Source of the DNA: Gemmatimonas sp. UBA2094
Lineage (GTDB): Bacteria; Gemmatimonadota; Gemmatimonadetes; Gemmatimonadales; Gemmatimonadaceae
Length of the DNA: 19,079 nucleotides
Direction: 5' to 3'
Assembly (NCBI GenBank): GCA_002331565.1
Contig: DCZC01000103.1
Span: 1 to 19,079, forward strand
The translations under genes were made by a program, and so were the position numbers. A model generated the notes under the pieces. It had not been told where the DNA came from. It searched no databases and was given only the letters and a program-made list of their open reading frames with translations. Below, in pieces: positions 14,968 through 19,079 of this stretch (within the stretch, counting starts at the first letter, position 1; each line of letters starts with the position of its first letter).

Positions 14968-15468
14968 TTGGTCCTGTTCGGCGCGCTGGCCCTCGTGGCC
15001 GCCGCCTCCATGCTGTTCATGCGTGAACCCATGCGGGTGGCGCTCGCGCTCATCACGTCGATGGCATCGCTCGGCGCCGTCTACGGCCTGATGGGGGTGC
15101 ATTTCATCGCGGCCTTTCAGGTGCTGATCTACGTGGGTGCGGTAATGGTGTTCATGGTGTACGTGATCATGCTGCTCGAGGTGAAGGAAGCTCCCGGCAG
15201 CCGGCGCTTCTCCTCGTACGTCGTGCCGGGGGTGGTCGTGGGGGTGCTGCTCATGGCGGCCCTCGGGGCCGGCATGCTGCGCGGGCCTCTGTCGGGTGGC
15301 GTGTTGCCTGGCGAGAGCGGGGGCGCCTTCTCGCTAGTGGAGTTTTCCTCGGCATTCCTCACGCGCTACTGGCTCGTGTTCGAGCTTACCACGGTGTTCC
15401 TCGTGGGCGCCATTGTTGCGGCCTTGGCCGTGGTGAACGTGAGCCGTCGCAAGCAGGAGGGCGCGTGA
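14968..15468 (+). CDS. nuoJ: NADH-quinone oxidoreductase subunit J
   Basis: NuoJ is a membrane subunit next to NuoK, and its third helix takes part in coupling. The translation covers VLFGALALVAAASMLFM, MREPMRVALALI and QVLIYVGAVMVFMVYVIMLL, the family's most conserved helix with a Gly suited to the pi-bulge. No ATG or GTG lies at the expected place. The candidate starts are TTG 14968 (166 residues, used here) and ATA 14953 (171 residues), which would overlap the nuoI stop as ATAG, mirroring the ATGA/GTGA overlaps elsewhere in this operon. The frame is open upstream within nuoI but contains no usable start near the junction. The stop overlaps nuoK as GTGA. Confidence 0.9.
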   Translation: MVLFGALALVAAASMLFMREPMRVALALITSMASLGAVYGLMGVHFIAAFQVLIYVGAVMVFMVYVIMLLEVKEAPGSRRFSSYVVPGVVVGVLLMAALGAGMLRGPLSGGVLPGESGGAFSLVEFSSAFLTRYWLVFELTTVFLVGAIVAALAVVNVSRRKQEGA

Positions 15469-15767
15469 ACGAATCGCAGTTCCTGCTCGCCGTGGCCGGT
15501 GGGTTGTTCACCATCGGCTTGCTCGGTGTCGTGATCCGCCGGAACGCCCTGGTGATGCTGATGTGCATGGAACTCATGCTCAACGGTGTCAACCTGAGTC
15601 TCGTGACGTTCTCGCAGCAACGCGGTGACGCCGCGGGCGCCGTCATGGTGTTCCTTACCTTCGTCGTGGCCACTGCCGAAGTGGCCCTTGCCATCCCCAT
15701 CGTGTTGCTGCTCGTGAAACATGCCCGGTCGCTCGATGTGGACCGCTACTCAGAGCTGAAGGGCTAG
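15465..15767 (+). CDS. nuoK: NADH-quinone oxidoreductase subunit K
   Basis: NuoK is a small three-helix subunit related to MrpC that forms part of the proton path. The 100-residue protein has the two functionally important membrane glutamates at the classical positions, Glu36 in LMCMELMLNGVNL and Glu72 in VATAEVALAI. The start is a GTG overlapping the nuoJ stop as GTGA, with AGGAGG a few bases upstream. nuoL follows after a 6-base gap. Confidence 0.96.
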   Translation: MNESQFLLAVAGGLFTIGLLGVVIRRNALVMLMCMELMLNGVNLSLVTFSQQRGDAAGAVMVFLTFVVATAEVALAIPIVLLLVKHARSLDVDRYSELKG

Positions 15768-15773
15768 CCGCGC

Positions 15774-17669
15774 ATGACCAACCCGCTGGCGCTCATCGCG
15801 CTACTCCCCCTCCTGGGTTTCCTGCTCAACGGCACCTTCGCCACCGCCCTCGGCGGCAAGAAGTTCAACCACGCCGTTGCCGCGTTGATCGCCTGTGCGA
15901 TGCCCATCGCGGCGTTCGCGCTCACGATCCAGGCGTTTTTCACGCTGCAGAGCAACGGGTACACTCCCATCGTGGCGCCCCTGTATCGGTGGGCGCTCAT
16001 CGGTGATCACGCGTTCGACATCACCTTCTACTTCGACCGCCTTTCGGCGGTCATGACGCTCATCGTCACCGGTGTGGGGTCGGTCATCCATATCTACTCC
16101 ACCGGCTACATGCACGACGACAAGAGCTTCGGGCGCTTCATGGCGTACCTGAATCTCTTCCTGTTCTTCATGCTGCTGCTGGTACTGGGCCGGTCGATGT
16201 TGGTGCTGTTCGTCGGCTGGGAAGGCGTGGGGCTGGCGAGCTATCTCCTCATCGGCTTCTGGTTCGACGACCTCGCCAACGCGATTGCCGGCCGCAAGGC
16301 ATTCATCACCAATCGCATCGGCGACGCCGGGTTCCTGCTGGGCATGTTCCTGCTGTACCGCGCCTTCGGTACGCTCGACATGGACACGATCAACGGCGCG
16401 TTCATCGGTGGACAGGCCGCCATGGTATCGGCAAGCCTCGTGGGCTTCTTCCTGTTCGTGGGCGCCACCGGCAAATCGGCGCAGATTCCGCTGTACGTGT
16501 GGCTGCCGGATGCCATGGCCGGCCCGACGCCGGTGTCGGCTCTCATCCATGCCGCCACCATGGTGACGGCGGGCGTGTATCTCGTGGCGCGCATGTCGGG
16601 ATTGTACATGCAGGCGCCCGATGCCTCGCAGCTCATGGCCGTGGTGGGCGTGCTCACTGCCTTCATGGCCGCCACCATCGCGCTGGTGCAGACCGATATC
16701 AAGAAGGTGCTGGCCTACTCCACGGTCTCGCAGCTCGGCTTCATGTTCGTGGCGCTGGGCGTGGGGGCCTACGGCGTGGCCATCTTTCACGTGGTCACGC
16801 ACGCCTTCTTCAAGGCGTGCCTTTTCCTGGGGGCGGGCAGTGTAATTCACGCGCTCGGGGGCGAGCAGGACATCCGCAAGATGGGTGGGCTGCGCACGCA
16901 CATTCCGGTCACGTTCTGGACTTTCGTGATTTCCACGGCGGCCATTGCCGGCATTCCGGGACTCGCCGGCTTCTTCTCGAAGGACGAGATTCTTTGGTAC
17001 GCATTCGCCAGCGAGAAGGGCGGAGCGCCATGGTTGTGGGCCGTCGGGGCGCTGACCGCGTTCATGACGGCGTTCTACATGACTCGGCTGCTGTGGCTCA
17101 CGTTCTTCGGCGCATCGCGCATGAGCCCCGAGGTCGAGCACCACGTGCACGAGTCGCCGTTGTCAATGACTGGCGTACTCGGCGTGCTTGCCGTCCTGTC
17201 GGCGGTGGGCGGGTACATCGGCATTCCGCACTTCCTCGAACCGCAGATCCCGCTCCCGCCGGTGGTTGAAGCGCTCGAGCACTTCGAGCACACGCTGCTC
17301 TACGTGTCGATCGCCATCGCCTTCGCCGGCGTGGGGCTCGCCGTGTTCATGTACAGTGGGCCGGCGTCGCGGCCGGCGGGCATTGCCCGAGCTGCGGGAC
17401 CGGTGCGTGTGCTGCTCGAAGGCAAGTACTTCGTGGACGAGCTCTATGCGATGGTGATCGTACGACCGCTGGCCTGGCTTTCGGAGCACGTGTTTCTCAA
17501 GATCGGCGACAAGCTGCTCATCGACGGGACGCTCAACGGACTCGGTGCCTTCGCGCAGCGGTCGGCCGGATGGCTCGGCCGCGCGCAAACGGGCAGCTTG
17601 CAGTTCTATGCGCTGCTGGTGATGGTGGGCATGGTGGGCGCCCTGCTCTGGAGCTGGCGCCATGTCTGA
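15774..17669 (+). CDS. nuoL: NADH-quinone oxidoreductase subunit L (antiporter-like)
   Basis: NuoL is the distal antiporter-like proton-pumping subunit of complex I. The 631-residue length is typical. Landmarks are Glu150 in VLFVGWEGVGLASYLLIG, Lys234 in VGATGKSAQIPLYVWLPDAM, the family signature AGPTPVSALIHAATMVTAGV, DIKKVLAYSTVSQLGFMF, and the long C-terminal segment expected to form the lateral helix. The conserved Glu and Lys of the proton channel are both present. The ATG at 15774 follows the nuoK stop by 6 bases with only a weak ribosome site. The stop overlaps the nuoM start by 8 bases. Confidence 0.96.
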   Translation: MTNPLALIALLPLLGFLLNGTFATALGGKKFNHAVAALIACAMPIAAFALTIQAFFTLQSNGYTPIVAPLYRWALIGDHAFDITFYFDRLSAVMTLIVTGVGSVIHIYSTGYMHDDKSFGRFMAYLNLFLFFMLLLVLGRSMLVLFVGWEGVGLASYLLIGFWFDDLANAIAGRKAFITNRIGDAGFLLGMFLLYRAFGTLDMDTINGAFIGGQAAMVSASLVGFFLFVGATGKSAQIPLYVWLPDAMAGPTPVSALIHAATMVTAGVYLVARMSGLYMQAPDASQLMAVVGVLTAFMAATIALVQTDIKKVLAYSTVSQLGFMFVALGVGAYGVAIFHVVTHAFFKACLFLGAGSVIHALGGEQDIRKMGGLRTHIPVTFWTFVISTAAIAGIPGLAGFFSKDEILWYAFASEKGGAPWLWAVGALTAFMTAFYMTRLLWLTFFGASRMSPEVEHHVHESPLSMTGVLGVLAVLSAVGGYIGIPHFLEPQIPLPPVVEALEHFEHTLLYVSIAIAFAGVGLAVFMYSGPASRPAGIARAAGPVRVLLEGKYFVDELYAMVIVRPLAWLSEHVFLKIGDKLLIDGTLNGLGAFAQRSAGWLGRAQTGSLQFYALLVMVGMVGALLWSWRHV

Positions 17670-19079
17670 TGCCTTGCTGCTGAACGTCCTGCTGTTCCTG
17701 CCGCTCGGCGCGGCTGCGTTGCTCGCCTTTGTGCGTGGCAACGCCAATGCGGTCCGCCTCACCACCACCACGGCGATGGCGGTGCAGTTCGTGGTGGCGG
17801 CGCTGCTCTACACGCACTTCGACGGTGCGGTGCCCACGCTCCAGGCTGCGACGAGCGTGCCGTGGATCGCCGACTGGGGCGTGCACTATGCCATCGGGCT
17901 GGATGGCGTGAACATCCTGCTGGTGTTGCTCACGGCCTTCCTCGGGCCGCTGGTCATTCTGGGTGCGTGGACCGCCATCGAGAAGAACGTCACGCTCTTC
18001 CACGTGAACGTCCTGCTGCTGCAATTCGCCATGATGGGCGCGTTCCTCGCGCAGGATCTCTTCCTGTTCTACGTGTTCTGGGAAGCGATGCTCATCCCGA
18101 TGTTCCTCATCATCGGCATCTGGGGCGGCGCACGGCGCAGCTATGCGACGGTGAAGTTCGTGCTGTACACGGCTTTCGGGTCCATCCTCATGCTGGCGGC
18201 GGTCATCTACCTCGTGTGGTCATTGCAGCAGGCCGGCGGGGTGGCGAGCTTCGCGTTTGCCGATCTGCTGCAGGCGCGGTTGCCGCTCGATGTGCAGGTG
18301 ACGCTGCTCGGGGCCTTCGCGCTGAGCTTCGCGATCAAGGTGCCCATGGTGCCGCTGCACACGTGGCTGCCCGATGCGCACGTGGAGGCGCCCACGCCCG
18401 GGTCGGTAATTCTGGCTGGTGTGCTGCTCAAGATGGGCACGTACGGCTTCATGAAGTTGGGCTTCCCGCTCTTCCCCGACGCCACGAGGTTGTTCACCCC
18501 GGCGCTCATGACGCTGTCCGTGGTGAGCATCGTGTACGGCGCTTGCCTGGCGCTCGTCCAGCAGGACATCAAGAAGATCATCGCCTACTCGTCCATCAGT
18601 CATCTGGGATACGTGATGCTCGGCCTGCTCAGCCTTGATCTGGCGGGCATCCAGGGCGCCGTGATCCAAATGGTGAGCCACGGACTGGTTGCCGCGGGGC
18701 TCTTCCTGCTCGTGGGCATGGTGTACGAGCGCGGGCACACCCGCGAACTGTCGGCGTACGGCGGGCTGGCGCGCCAGATCCCCATGTTCGGCGTCTTCTT
18801 CATCGTGTTCACGCTCGCTTCGGTGGGGCTCCCCACCACGAGCGGCTTCACGGGCGAGTTCATGGTGCTGCTCGGGGCGTTCAATGCCGCATGGCCGCAG
18901 CACCTGGACGGTGTGCATCTGCCACTCGTGCTGTCAGTCACGGCGGTGACCGGTGTGGTGCTGGGCGCACTCTACATGCTGCGCTTCGCGCTCACCTTCG
19001 TGTTCGGCCCCGAGAAGGCGCCGCACGGGCCGCTCACCGATCTCACGCTCCGTGAGAAGACCGTGCTCGGGATTCTCAC
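17662..19079 (+). CDS. nuoM: NADH-quinone oxidoreductase subunit M (antiporter-like), 3' end cut by window
   Basis: NuoM is the middle antiporter-like proton-pumping subunit. About 472 codons are visible with no stop before the window edge, close to the full length of roughly 500. Landmarks are Glu141 in LFYVFWEAMLIPMFLIIGIW, Lys226 in LSFAIKVPMVPLHTWLPDAH, EAPTPGSVILAGVLLKMGTY, DIKKIIAYSSISHLGYVMLG and GLPTTSGFTGEFMVLLG. ATG 17662 overlaps the end of nuoL by 8 bases and gives MSDALLLNVLLFLPLG, a plausible first helix. By gene order nuoN should follow directly outside the window. Confidence 0.95.
   Translation, partial: MSDALLLNVLLFLPLGAAALLAFVRGNANAVRLTTTTAMAVQFVVAALLYTHFDGAVPTLQAATSVPWIADWGVHYAIGLDGVNILLVLLTAFLGPLVILGAWTAIEKNVTLFHVNVLLLQFAMMGAFLAQDLFLFYVFWEAMLIPMFLIIGIWGGARRSYATVKFVLYTAFGSILMLAAVIYLVWSLQQAGGVASFAFADLLQARLPLDVQVTLLGAFALSFAIKVPMVPLHTWLPDAHVEAPTPGSVILAGVLLKMGTYGFMKLGFPLFPDATRLFTPALMTLSVVSIVYGACLALVQQDIKKIIAYSSISHLGYVMLGLLSLDLAGIQGAVIQMVSHGLVAAGLFLLVGMVYERGHTRELSAYGGLARQIPMFGVFFIVFTLASVGLPTTSGFTGEFMVLLGAFNAAWPQHLDGVHLPLVLSVTAVTGVVLGALYMLRFALTFVFGPEKAPHGPLTDLTLREKTVLGIL

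Noticed and set aside
15801..17150. 449-codon minus-strand frame opposite nuoL
   Set aside because: Very His/Glu/Arg-rich antisense shadow of a membrane protein gene, with no domain signal.

Overview
The window is high-GC DNA with long antisense ORF shadows. It carries a complete-order respiratory complex I operon (nuoA to nuoM, cut by the right edge), a SusC/SusD outer-membrane uptake pair, and a carotenoid gene pair (crtB, cruF; cruF cut by the left edge). This combination points to Gemmatimonadota, probably a Gemmatimonas relative: a SusCD pair in a very GC-rich genome, complex I with an N7-containing NuoG, and CruF with CrtB. From memory, Gemmatimonas species make oscillaxanthin-type acyclic hydroxylated carotenoids through CruF. 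The assignment is inference, because there is no rRNA or other marker gene here.

Layout. The left third is on the minus strand. Transcription runs susC (6600 to 3589), susD (3574 to 2294), a strong intrinsic terminator (2270 to 2237), a 344-base gap, crtB (1949 to 966), then cruF (953 to beyond base 1). The gap upstream of crtB holds two adjacent copies of TGT-N12-ACA, the spacing of PpsR/CrtJ operators. A 409-base divergent region (6601 to 7009) separates susC from nuoA. From 7010 to the right edge everything is on the plus strand: nuoA, B, C, D, E, F, G, H, I, J, K, L, M, with almost no spacing and repeated 4-base stop/start overlaps (ATGA or GTGA).

How the genes work together. NuoEFG form the NADH-oxidising module with the FMN and the N1a, N1b, N3, N4, N5 and N7 clusters. 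NuoB, C, D and I connect it to quinone through N6a, N6b and N2. NuoA, H, J, K, L and M form the membrane proton-pumping arm; nuoN is presumably just outside the window. CrtB makes phytoene, and CruF hydrates the psi-ends of the acyclic carotenoid made after desaturation. The SusCD pair is a TonB-dependent importer of unknown substrate, with no degradative enzyme beside it.

No tRNA, rRNA, CRISPR array, transposase or phage gene was seen. Most of the window is ordinary core metabolism. The parts I would check first are the tandem palindromes before crtB, the altered nucleotide-binding motif of NuoF, the shortened NuoG, and the absence of a standard start codon for nuoJ.
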